NCBI GenBank assembly: GCA_024277855.1
Contig: JAJRUJ010000068.1
Coordinates: forward strand, 1 to 64,000
Source: Candidatus Zixiibacteriota bacterium
GTDB taxonomy: Bacteria; Zixibacteria; MSB-5A5; WJJR01; JAJRUJ01
Reading direction: 5' to 3'
Length of the DNA stretch: 64,000 bases
Part shown: piece by piece, positions 44,491-53,900 of the stretch
Position numbering within the stretch: the stretch's first letter is position 1
Layout of the letters: the number at the start of each line of letters is the position of its first letter
Translations under genes and position numbers: made by a program
Notes under the pieces: generated by a model
What the model saw: only the letters and a program-made list of their open reading frames with translations
What the model was told of the DNA's origin: nothing
Database searches by the model: none

Positions 44491-45823
44491 AATCATCCTC
44501 CAGTCGTTCGATGTCGTCTTCGCCGAAATACTTCCCCTGCTGCACCTCGATAAAGGCCAGGTCTGCTTCGCCCACGTTGGCAATGCGATGGAGGGTGCCG
44601 CTGGGGATATCGATGGAATCTCCGGCGGCCAGGCGAAGTTCCGTTTCTCCGGTTTGCGCCACGGCCGTGCCCCGCACGATGTGCCAGTGTTCGGACCGGC
44701 GCCGGTGCTTTTGCAGCGACAGGCGCTTGCCTGGATATAGGGTAATACGCTTGACCTTGTGGTCCAACCGGCCGGAGAGCACTTCGTAAAAGCCCCATGG
44801 CCGCATATTTTCCTGTCCGGCAATGATCTTCTCATAGACGGCGAGATAATCTTCTACCATGCGCCCGGCGGAAAAGCGTGTCTCCGCCTCCTGTCGGCAC
44901 TTGGCCCGTGAGATTTTTGGGACCTGCTTGATGGCGCGCACGGCGTCATCCACATTCTGCACGATAAATCCTGTTTCGCCGTCCTTGATCAACTCCGGCA
45001 AAGAACCCTTGGCAAAGGCCACCACTGGTGTGCCGCAGGCCATGGCCTCTACGACGGAAAGGCCAAATGGCTCGGCGAATGCGATGGGGTGCAACAGCGC
45101 GTAAGCGCCGCCGAGCAGGTGGTTACGTTCCTTGGGACCGACTGTGCCGAGATAACGGACCGCCTGGCCGTCTACCTGTGGTTTGACTTCGCTTGCGAAA
45201 TAAGATTTATCCTGCACCGGACCGGCCATGACCAGGGGCATACTCGCCGCCCGGGCGATGGCAATCGCTTCGGCTGCGCCCTTGTCCGGGTGCATGCGCC
45301 CGAAGAACAACAGGTAACTTCCTGCCCCGGGCTGAAAGGTAAATTGTGCGAGGTCAATACCGTGATAGACGGTGGCGGCATAATCGAGCCGCTCACTCCG
45401 GTCGGCGTCACTGATGGATACATAGGCGGTTTTGCTGTTGTAGCGTTCGTATGCCGGCAGGATGGCCGGAGAGGAAAAGCCGTGGATCGTTGTTACCACC
45501 GGAGTGGAAACCAGGCACGAATAGCTCAGCGGCAGGAAATCGAAGTGATTGTGGATGATGTCGAAATCATCCGCGTGTTCAAACACTTCCGCGATATGCA
45601 TGCATTCCCACACCTTGGGGTCCAGCGACTTGTCTTCTTCATAGGGACGGGGGCAGACGGCGCGCAAACGTGCGGCAGTGTGTGAATCGGCCGTGGCGAA
45701 CAGGGTGACATCATGCCCCCTCGCCGCCAGCCCGTCCGCGAGTAAAGCGACCACCTGTTCCCAGGGACCATAACCTCTGGGCGGTGTGCGCCAGGCAATG
45801 GGTGAGATCAAGGCAATTCTCAT
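44477..45823 (-). CDS. GT4 glycosyltransferase fused to a mannose-6-phosphate isomerase-type cupin
   Basis: A 448-residue protein. The first 335 residues form a two-domain GT4 transferase (MRIALISPIAWRTPPRGYGP, then FFGRMHPDKGAAEAI and FAEPFGLSVVEAMACGTPVV). The last 110 residues are a cupin like the C-terminus of the bifunctional ManC (MRPWGFYEVLSGRLDHKVKR, RRRSEHWHIVRGTAV, DSIDIPSGTLHRI), which in ManC isomerises fructose-6-P to mannose-6-P. This fusion would couple substrate supply to mannosyl transfer, if the cupin is active. It sits between two GH130 genes. The full ManC nucleotidyl-transferase domain is absent. Confidence 0.85.
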   Translation of the reverse strand: MRIALISPIAWRTPPRGYGPWEQVVALLADGLAARGHDVTLFATADSHTAARLRAVCPRPYEEDKSLDPKVWECMHIAEVFEHADDFDIIHNHFDFLPLSYSCLVSTPVVTTIHGFSSPAILPAYERYNSKTAYVSISDADRSERLDYAATVYHGIDLAQFTFQPGAGSYLLFFGRMHPDKGAAEAIAIARAASMPLVMAGPVQDKSYFASEVKPQVDGQAVRYLGTVGPKERNHLLGGAYALLHPIAFAEPFGLSVVEAMACGTPVVAFAKGSLPELIKDGETGFIVQNVDDAVRAIKQVPKISRAKCRQEAETRFSAGRMVEDYLAVYEKIIAGQENMRPWGFYEVLSGRLDHKVKRITLYPGKRLSLQKHRRRSEHWHIVRGTAVAQTGETELRLAAGDSIDIPSGTLHRIANVGEADLAFIEVQQGKYFGEDDIERLEDDYGRL

Positions 45824-45840
45824 TTCAAAACTCCAGATGA

Positions 45841-46776
45841 TCAGTCGCCCCGAAGACAGGCAAGCACTTCTTTAAGGCTGGCTCTGGCGAGAGCGATACA
45901 GGTATCGGCAGCGCCATAGTACAACCGGATCTCATCTCCATCAAGAATCCAACCGCAGGAAAAGACGACGTTAGGGGTATCGCCCACCCGCTCATACCGG
46001 GCCTCGGGGCCAAATACCCAGTGGTTAAGACGGTGGATGACGTGGGTTGGGTCCGCAAGATCGAGCAATGCCAGGCCCAGGCGATAGACATCTCCCGCCC
46101 CCATGCGGCGCACACCATGATACAGGATCAACCAGCCCGCAGGGGTTGCCAGAGGTGGCGCGGCAATCCCGATTTTTGCGGTATCCCAGAAACCCGGCCC
46201 CCGGGTCGGCAGCAACAGCCGGTGCCCGCCCCAGTTGCGCAGGTCGGGAGAGAAGGAAATCCAGATGTGTGCGGGGATACCCGGCATAGCCGGAACAGGA
46301 CGGTGCAGCATGCAATAACGGCCGTCGATGCGCCGGGAAAAGAGCGCGGCATCCTTGTTCTCGGGTGGCAGGGCCGGGCCCAACCGTCGGCAGGAACAGA
46401 AATCCTTAGTCGTGGCAAGAGACACAAGAGGGCCGCATTCGGAATAGGCCGTGTAGGCGATGACCCATTCCGCCCGTTCTTCAATCCAGGTAATACGGGC
46501 ATCCTCCACCCCCCAGGCCTCCTCGGGATATGCTCTTTCCCCGGGCGACAGGATAGGGACGGTGTCTACCTGCCAATCTCCGATACCATCGTGGCTGCGG
46601 GCGCAAGCCAGATGGGAGCGGCCGCCAAGATCCTCGACCCGCATGAGCAACAGGGTTTCGCCGTTTATCTCGGTGGCGCCGGGATTGAACACGGTATTCG
46701 CCGCATACGGTAACGCCCGTGCCGTCAGGATCGGATTGTCCGGATGGCGGCGAAACAGATCCGTCGAGCCGGCCAT
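45841..46776 (-). CDS. GH130 family glycoside phosphorylase or hydrolase (second copy)
   Basis: A 311-residue GH130 protein, distinct from the one at 43531 but with the same layout: HPDNPILTARALP, the catalytic Asp in AWGVEDARITW, IPAHIWISFSPDL and GVRRMGAGDVYRLGLAL. Two GH130 copies with differing loops suggest different linkages or chain positions in one pathway. Its ATG overlaps the GT4 stop by one nucleotide (TGATG), so translation is coupled. It is followed after 17 nt by the GT4-cupin gene. Confidence 0.88.
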   Translation of the reverse strand: MAGSTDLFRRHPDNPILTARALPYAANTVFNPGATEINGETLLLMRVEDLGGRSHLACARSHDGIGDWQVDTVPILSPGERAYPEEAWGVEDARITWIEERAEWVIAYTAYSECGPLVSLATTKDFCSCRRLGPALPPENKDAALFSRRIDGRYCMLHRPVPAMPGIPAHIWISFSPDLRNWGGHRLLLPTRGPGFWDTAKIGIAAPPLATPAGWLILYHGVRRMGAGDVYRLGLALLDLADPTHVIHRLNHWVFGPEARYERVGDTPNVVFSCGWILDGDEIRLYYGAADTCIALARASLKEVLACLRGD

Positions 46777-48002
46777 CAGTCAAACTCCATGGGCAATTTT
46801 GGCGTTTTCCCCGTTTGTTTTGCCTCACGGGCAAGTTGGTAGGCCGTGTTGTACTGTTCGGCAACCACGTCCCAGGACACCACCTCATCCAGATAGCGTC
46901 GGAGATTGCTGCCCAGCCTCATGCGTAGTTTTTCAGAGCAGGCCAACCGGATAACCTTTTCCCGCAACATTTTCTTTGTGGTGAACATGAGGCCACCTTC
47001 ACTTTCCAGAGTCTGGGAAGTTAATCCCTCCATCGGCGCCGTGGTAATATATGGTTTGTTCAGAGCGATGATCCGCGCCAGAGTGCCGGATTGCGTTTCA
47101 TCCTGGGAAGGCAAGACGATAAAGTCGCAGACGGCCATCACCCTGTAGTAAATCTCTCCCCGTGGTACAAACTCGTAGTAATGCGCCAGCCCCTCGCGCT
47201 CCAGTAGTTTTGCCTCGCTTTTATATTTCTCGTAGTGCTCCCGGTCGTGAGGGTCACGCATGGTCCCGGCCGCCAGCAAATCCCACTCCTCGCCGGTGCG
47301 GCGGTTGATTTCGCGGGCGATTTCCTCCCACATGGAGAGCAGGATATCCCAGCGTTTATTAGATTGGATCCAGCCCACGAGACCCACCAGATGGGGGCCC
47401 AGATGAGCGACCTTGTCCAGCCCAAGCTCGGCTCTTATCTCCGGCACCTTTTCCACCGGCCAGCGCCGATCGGGGCGGGCGCCATGTGGTACGATCATAA
47501 TGTTACTCGGCATTATCCAGCCGAAACCGTCAAAGGTCCAATGGAGCCGCCATTTTTGGTAGGCACACTTGAACAACACCACGTCTGCGAGGTTACATAC
47601 CTGGTAAATGAAATTGGCCTCCACATCGCGTAAACGGCCATGTACTGTATGCGGTTCGACCACGACGGGACAGTCCCGGAGGGCCTCGAGCAAGGCCAGA
47701 AAGCCGGCGTTGGTGTCGCCGATCCCACGTTCGTCATGGTATTCGTAGAGACCATATTCATGTTCGATGTGAATGACAAAGGGATCAAGCTCCCTGACTT
47801 TTTTCGCAACCGGTCTCCACCAGTCACTCCGCGTCATGTCAATCAGGGGGAAGACGCCCTCACCGGCGCCGTCGGTATGGCTGATCACCAGCACCTCTCG
47901 GTCGGGATTATGTTTTTTGATGAATTCGCGCGCCTCTTCGGCAAAGGTTGCAATCCCGCACAATCTCGGTGGCCAGCTGGAGATGATGACGATTGGCTTC
48001 AT
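46776..48002 (-). CDS. GT4 family glycosyltransferase
   Basis: A 408-residue cytoplasmic transferase using a nucleotide-activated sugar. The N-terminal domain starts IISSWPPRLCGIATFAEEAR, a pattern shared with the larger GT4 at 48146. The C-terminal domain has VGLVGWIQSNKRWDILLSM and the acceptor/nucleotide site FIVLPSQDETQSGTLARIIA. Its position between a GH130 and a larger GT4 suggests mannosyl transfer in the synthesis of a mannan or mannosyl compatible solute. The specific sugar is not determinable here. Confidence 0.87.
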   Translation of the reverse strand: MKPIVIISSWPPRLCGIATFAEEAREFIKKHNPDREVLVISHTDGAGEGVFPLIDMTRSDWWRPVAKKVRELDPFVIHIEHEYGLYEYHDERGIGDTNAGFLALLEALRDCPVVVEPHTVHGRLRDVEANFIYQVCNLADVVLFKCAYQKWRLHWTFDGFGWIMPSNIMIVPHGARPDRRWPVEKVPEIRAELGLDKVAHLGPHLVGLVGWIQSNKRWDILLSMWEEIAREINRRTGEEWDLLAAGTMRDPHDREHYEKYKSEAKLLEREGLAHYYEFVPRGEIYYRVMAVCDFIVLPSQDETQSGTLARIIALNKPYITTAPMEGLTSQTLESEGGLMFTTKKMLREKVIRLACSEKLRMRLGSNLRRYLDEVVSWDVVAEQYNTAYQLAREAKQTGKTPKLPMEFD

Positions 48003-48145
48003 TATTTTATTATCTCCTCGTTGTGTTTATTCTTTGTTAACGCAGCAACAGGCCTGTCCGTGGGCTTGCCGGATTGTCGTTCCCTGCGCAAGGTGTCATC
48101 TACCGGCAGGTATCGGCAATTCTGAACCCTTGATGGACTATCTCG

Positions 48146-50419
48146 TCACACATTGGCGGCCTCGACCACGGGTACGGCACTCTGCTCTTCCTCGATACTC
48201 AGGTATGTCAGCATGTAGCTGATCAGACTTTCCGCCCCTTGGTTCAGGTTGACACCATCGGGGGTCAAACCATCGTGACAACCCCGGGACCTGAAATCGA
48301 ACAGGGCGGCGCCTATGTCGTTGTCTCCGAGGAACCAGGAGAATGCCTTGGACATCAATTTGATAAAAGAGGGGTCCCCCGTGGATGCGAACGCCTCGCG
48401 CAAGAGGCGCATGGTGGATGCCGCCTCAATAGGTTGCTGATCAAAATGGGCTTTTTCCCCGCCTTTGGGATACCATCCGTGGCAACCCACGAAAGAAAAG
48501 TGGCTGTCGGTGAAGGTCACCTTGATGAGGAAGCGGCAGGCATCGATGGCCGTTTCACGATATGTCTTGTTCTGTAATGTTTGAGAAGCGACAAAGAGCG
48601 CAGAGGGTAATACTGCGTTGTCATAGCTCAACCGGTCCTCAAACCATGGCCAATCCGCCGTGGCATATTGTCGATACCCTTGCATGAGATAGTCCGCGGC
48701 CTTGCCCATTTCCCGGCGTACGTGCACATCATCGGGAAATCCCCTGATATAATCGGCAAGACCGAAAATTTCGTAAGCCCGGCCGCGCATGCTGAAGTTA
48801 TTTTCTGCAGCGATAGCGTGCAGGAGTACCTCTCGCGCGAGGTCGGCCAGCGACGGCCTTGGGGAGTATGCGATCAGCGTCCCGAGCGCGCCAATGGCCC
48901 TCGCGGTGGCGTCATCGGACTGGACCGGTGCAATGAAGCGCCGCTCATATGACATGAAATTATGGAAGCTGCCGTCCGATTTCCGGGCATGCAGGAGGAA
49001 AGCGAAATAGATTTCCATCAGTCTAAGCGATTCCCGATCCTGATGCTGGTGGTGACAACGGACCATAACCTCCAGGGCGCGGGCATTGTCGTCAGTGCAG
49101 TAGCCACGGCTGCGGTCGGGGATGGTATGTCGAGCATGCTGGAGAATGCCGATATCATCCGACATACGCAGGAAGTGGTCCAGCCGCAGTTCGGGAAGCT
49201 CCTTTACGGTCACCCGCTTTGTGGGTGCGGCTTCGAGATCCAGGGCGACCGCCGGCGTGGCGGGTGATTCCAGGCGCCGGGACAACCGCCAGTAGGCCTC
49301 ACCGATTCTGGTCCAGGTCATGCTGCGGCCAAATTCAAAGGCGCGCCGGCGCATGGCATTGTATGCCGCCGGATCATCAAGCAGGCCGACAATCGCCGCA
49401 GCAATGGCTTTGTGGTCCTGAAAGGGGACCAGGCAACCGCGCCCATCGGCTAGTAGCTCCTCGGCATGCCAATAGGGGGTCGAGATAACTGCTTTGCCCA
49501 TTCCCATGGCAAAGGCCAGCGTGCCGCTGATCAGCTGTTCCTTGTGTAAATAAGGCGTCAAATAGTAGTCAGACGCATTCAGGAATCGATACAATTCGTC
49601 GTCCGTGACGAAACGATTTATGAACACAACGTGGCGTTCAACGCCAAGATCGCGTACCAGTCGTTGCAGGGACAGGCGGTACTCCTCGCCATCATAGCGT
49701 TTCACATCCGGGTGCGTGGCCCCGAGCACGAGGTATAAGATGGACGGATCCCGCTTCACAATCTCGGGAAGTGCGCGTATGCCCCATTCGATGCCCTTGT
49801 TGCGTCCCAGCAGGCCGAAGGTCAGGAATATTTTTCGATCTGCGAATCCCAGGCTTTTCTTATATGGTTCCGGATCCTCGAAGGGTAGATCGGGGATGCC
49901 ATGCGGGATCATCTCGATCTTGTCCGCTGACACTCCGTAGATCTCGCGCAGCATGGACACTCCGCGCCGGCTCATGACTACCAGCTTGGTGGAGGCGTCC
50001 GCGATACGAATCAAAGTGTCGCGATATGATGCTTCCGGCTTTTCTAATAGTGTATGTAAGGTGGTAACTACCGGCACGGCAATACGCTCAATGAGTTCAC
50101 AGATGTAGCTGCCCGCCTCACCGCCGAACAGGCCATATTCATGTTGCAGGCTTACGAGGTTGTCACCGCTGTAATTGATATAGTCAGCAGCGGCCAGGTA
50201 GTCCTTCTTTTGGTCCCGGCGGATGGTGTATTTGACTTCATCGCCATAGCTGAGATGATCAGCCGCCTCCATGGCGATGACCTCCGCAACCAACTCACCA
50301 GAGGACGCTTTTGCGGTATGCGCGATCAAATCAGCGGCAAATGTGGCAATGCCGCATTGCCGCGGAACAAAAGAGGAGATGAACGTGATTCTCTTGGCTC
50401 CCAATTTCTTATGATTCAT
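48146..50419 (-). CDS. GT4 glycosyltransferase with C-terminal helical toroid-like domain
   Basis: A 757-residue bifunctional-looking protein. Residues 1-390 are a GT4 transferase (FISSFVPRQCGIATFAADLI, FGLLGRNKGIEWGIRALPEI). Residues 405-750 are an all-helical domain starting with the motif RGYCTDDNARALEVMVR and repeated helices (YEIFGLADYIRGFP, FRSRGCHDGLTPDGVNLNQG) that fit an (alpha/alpha)6 toroid like those of glycoside hydrolases, though no acid pair is certain. The GT4 and toroid in one protein suggest synthesis plus trimming of a glycan. It is the first gene of the mannoside cluster, and GGAG is 7 nt before the ATG. Confidence 0.82.
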   Translation of the reverse strand: MNHKKLGAKRITFISSFVPRQCGIATFAADLIAHTAKASSGELVAEVIAMEAADHLSYGDEVKYTIRRDQKKDYLAAADYINYSGDNLVSLQHEYGLFGGEAGSYICELIERIAVPVVTTLHTLLEKPEASYRDTLIRIADASTKLVVMSRRGVSMLREIYGVSADKIEMIPHGIPDLPFEDPEPYKKSLGFADRKIFLTFGLLGRNKGIEWGIRALPEIVKRDPSILYLVLGATHPDVKRYDGEEYRLSLQRLVRDLGVERHVVFINRFVTDDELYRFLNASDYYLTPYLHKEQLISGTLAFAMGMGKAVISTPYWHAEELLADGRGCLVPFQDHKAIAAAIVGLLDDPAAYNAMRRRAFEFGRSMTWTRIGEAYWRLSRRLESPATPAVALDLEAAPTKRVTVKELPELRLDHFLRMSDDIGILQHARHTIPDRSRGYCTDDNARALEVMVRCHHQHQDRESLRLMEIYFAFLLHARKSDGSFHNFMSYERRFIAPVQSDDATARAIGALGTLIAYSPRPSLADLAREVLLHAIAAENNFSMRGRAYEIFGLADYIRGFPDDVHVRREMGKAADYLMQGYRQYATADWPWFEDRLSYDNAVLPSALFVASQTLQNKTYRETAIDACRFLIKVTFTDSHFSFVGCHGWYPKGGEKAHFDQQPIEAASTMRLLREAFASTGDPSFIKLMSKAFSWFLGDNDIGAALFDFRSRGCHDGLTPDGVNLNQGAESLISYMLTYLSIEEEQSAVPVVEAANV

Positions 50420-50947
50420 AATCTTACTCCGTCAGGTTTGCGGGTGATCACATTCATTTGCACAATGGCATCCACTGACCGAACCAAGACAATCACCGCG
50501 TTGCACTTTCCCGGCATCGGGTCGAGTAATGATGCCAGATAATTGAAACGGCATGTTTGGACGATGCGTTTGTGTGATCACGTCGGCCACGAGGCCTGTC
50601 TTAACCATGTATACGTCGTCAGACAAAAGTGGACATCTAAACGCCTAAAGTCAAGAGACAGTATCCTTTCCCCTGGAGTATTTGTAGATTTGCATGGATA
50701 ACGCCGGATATCTCATTCATTTTCGTTACTTTAAGCTCCCGGCATCCCGCTGGTGCCCAAACATTATACCGAACTATACCCTGTGATAAACTTGCCAATT
50801 TGCGATATCGGGTGTATTTTAATAGTACAGGTCTCACGCACGTGATGTGAGATGTGATTACCAAAATCGTCGACCTCAGAACGGGCCGCGTTTACGGATC
50901 CAATTTCTCGTGGGGTTTTCCAAACCTTTCGATTAGTGGAGATTCTT
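50420..50947. other. Divergent intergenic region
   Basis: This 528-bp spacer separates the leftward mannoside cluster from the rightward kinase-regulator gene. Two small minus-strand ORFs (64 and 75 aa) lack motifs and ribosome binding sites and are left out. It contains a probable sigma70 promoter for the regulator (50792-50820) with an overlapping palindrome (50834-50845). The mannoside promoter should lie at 50430-50600 on the minus strand, but I could not define it. Confidence 0.5.
50792..50820 (+). promoter_or_regulatory. Candidate sigma70 promoter of the kinase-regulator gene
   Basis: TTGCCA (50792-50797), a 17-nt spacer and TATTTT (50815-50820) lie about 128 bp before the ATG at 50948. 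Just downstream is TCACGCACGTGA (50834-50845), a 12-bp element with 5-bp arms (TCACG, CGTGA) and an asymmetric CA centre, placed where a bound protein would block transcription start. Confidence 0.4.
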
Positions 50948-53900
50948 ATGTCACTTGTAGCTTACTCTCAATATTTCGGTGATGAAAGACTCGTGTCCAG
51001 GTCGCGCCATAATGCAGTATTTCAAGCTCGTGACAGGGTAGGCGGACAGACAGTTGCGATAAAAAAAACGCTGCCGCAGTCTAACCAGGTCTCACTTGGC
51101 ATCCGGCACGAATTTGAGTTTCTGACGAGACACCGGCATCCGAATATCGTCCCCGCCTATGATTTTGGCCGGGATAATGATGGAAGAGCCTTTTTCTCCA
51201 TGAAATGGATTGCGGGTTATTCTTTGGCCAATCCATTTGCCGCATCTCAAAAAACAACTTATACCAAGGTTCTGCCGGAATTTTTCCGTGCCATGCAGTC
51301 AATCCATGAGGAAGGTTTTGTCCATTGCGACTTAAAGCCGTCGCACATTTTAGTCGAGAACGGGAAGACGTCAGCGGCGGCCAAAATAATCGATTTTGGA
51401 ATGGTCTCAAGGAAGGGGATTAAAAGGCCGCTGGAAATGCGGGGTACCCCCGGATATATTGCGCCTGAGGTATTGCGGGGTGACCCAGTCAATCGGGCGT
51501 CGGATGTCTATTCTGTTGGTGTACTGCTCAAGTATCTAACCGAAATGAAACATGAGAATGACGGCGAAGCAGATTGTTTGCCGATAGTTGAGTCCGCAAT
51601 GAATGATTTGATAGTCCGGTGTATGGCCACGAACCCCAAAGCGCGGCCACCGGATTTCCACTTCGTCGAGAATGTGTGGTCTCGGGATGTGCTTCGAGAT
51701 ACTGGGTACGATTCTCCGGATATCTCTCCTGTTCCTCGAGGGAGAATCATTGCCGGCCGCCAAAAGAGTCTGGGCGAACTCAAAGAAGCTTGTGCGTCAT
51801 TGAGAGAAATCGGCGGAGGCATTGTTGTTGTCGAGGGTGTCGAAGGTGCGGGGAAATCTTTCATAGTCGAGAAACACCGCCGCATAGCGCAGGTGAGAGG
51901 AGATGCCACCCTCAGGCTGAATTGCGGCAATGGCCCGATTAATTATGCGGCTATTCGCGAAGCGATAACAATGTGGATAGATAAGGATTCTGTTCGACGC
52001 GATTCTCGTAATTCGCTGTATATCTATCTGACGCTCGATCCACATTGGGCCGTCAAGCAAAGTGATATCCACCAATTGACCGAGCTGATCGACGGTTCGG
52101 GTGTCGTCTGCGTGGTGCAAGGCGTTGAGGGTATCAGCGGGCAATCGAATAATAAACAGCGGGCGGTAAGACTTGGTCGGTTAGGGGAGTCTGAATTTGA
52201 AATATTGTGCAAATCTCTGTTCGAGAAATATTCTAACTTAGCGTCTCTTATTCCGTTCCTGTCACTTGCGACTGACCGGGTCCCCGGGCGACTCTACGAC
52301 AAGTGGAACGAATATCGCAGATTTGTTCTGCATGGAAAGAATCGATGTGAATTTAACTGGTATGCGGCCCCGGCCAAATACGTCCAATCAACGATGAGGA
52401 CTATTAGTGAGTTATTCCGAGATAAGGGTAATTTACTTTCGATCATTAGTTCTTTAGGGTCCCCCTTTGGGCGGTCAGATCTTCTATCGATGTCAAATAT
52501 GGCGGAGACCGCAATCGATGATGCTCTCCGGTCACTCACACTCAATCATTACCTGAGCAAAACTCCCGCAGGACAGTATGAGATTACGTCTCCCTGGGTC
52601 GATCAGGTACTGCGACGACTTTGTCCGTCAAGCAGAGAGAGCAATTCTGTTGATCGGATCGGTTCGTCGAATATTCTGAAAAATGACCTGAAAAATGCCG
52701 CCTACGCGACACGGACAAGTGTTGATTTATCGGTTTATTCTAATCTGTGTTATCTGCCCGAAGCCATGCAGGCGGGCCGGGCTATTGTCAGGGGAGACGA
52801 GGCCTGGTCTCATGTTGGGATCGACATCCGCTTAATCATCTTGTCGAAATTGGTCTCTGGATTATCGCGTGTTGCCAGGTACAAAGCTGCTCGTCGCTGG
52901 ACGGGACGCCTGGGGGAATTTGCCCTCGCTCGCCTTAAAACAGGTAATGCGCTCTCACTGCCCCAGATAGAATCAATTATAAAAAGGATGACCGAGTATG
53001 GCTCTTTGGCGCAACGAACCAAATGGATGAGGTCGGTATTGGATAGCCCTTCAGCAAAAACCGGTGAGATAAAAGCCCTGATGCTTAGCGAGTTGGGGAG
53101 CCTTGATGTCGCGAGCAATAATATTGAATCGGCTTTACAAAAACTGTTTGAGGCCGATGCAATCTACAATTCGAACGATTGTGTCGACGTTCAGAGCGCG
53201 CGCAATCTCGGCCGCATCGGGAGTGCTTATTACAAATCGCGCAACCTGGAGAAGGCGCTCAAATACTACGACCTCGGCAATCAACTCTGCGCTGAATGTG
53301 ATTCGCCGGAAGTTTCAGCCATTTTAAAATTTAACATCGGCCTGGTTCATTGGGAAGAGGGCCGCCCGGAGTTGGCCCTTCGTTTCTTTGAGCACGCTGC
53401 TAATCATGCGGAACAGTTGGCCAAACCCAGAATACTCGCATCAGTCAAGCGGAGCATGGCTCTTTGTGTGGCGGACTTGAAACCCGCATCACAAGCATTA
53501 CAACTTGCCCGGGAGGCCTATTCCTTGACCGTCGATGCCGGCGCACACGAGTCCATCGTGCCCGCCTTGTCGAACATTGGCTGGACGGCAATGAGATCAG
53601 GTGAGATGGAGTTGGCCGAAAAATATATTTCAAAAGCTCACCACTTTGCCGAATCGTCAGACAACAAATATGTGCTCTGGGCCACCTCGCTTAACTTCGC
53701 CAGGTTCCATCGTCTGAGAGGCGATTATCGTCAAGCATTGGATTTTGCCCGGACTGCCCGGGACATTTCCTCCAAGTTCGATTCGAGTTCCGGTTTCGTC
53801 GAGACCCTGCTTGAGATCGCCTCGATCTCACTGGCGTCGGGGGAGTTGAAAACGGCCGGTAAAATGGTCAGCCAAATCGACCAGCTCGACACTAAGCACC

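Noticed and set aside
44491-44835. Longer start for the GH130 gene at 43531.
   Set aside because: The 115 extra residues are a shadow of the GT4-cupin gene. GGAGG precedes the ATG at 44490.
50432-50864. Two minus-strand ORFs (64 and 75 aa) in the divergent spacer.
   Set aside because: No motif or ribosome binding site, and both lie across candidate promoter sequence.
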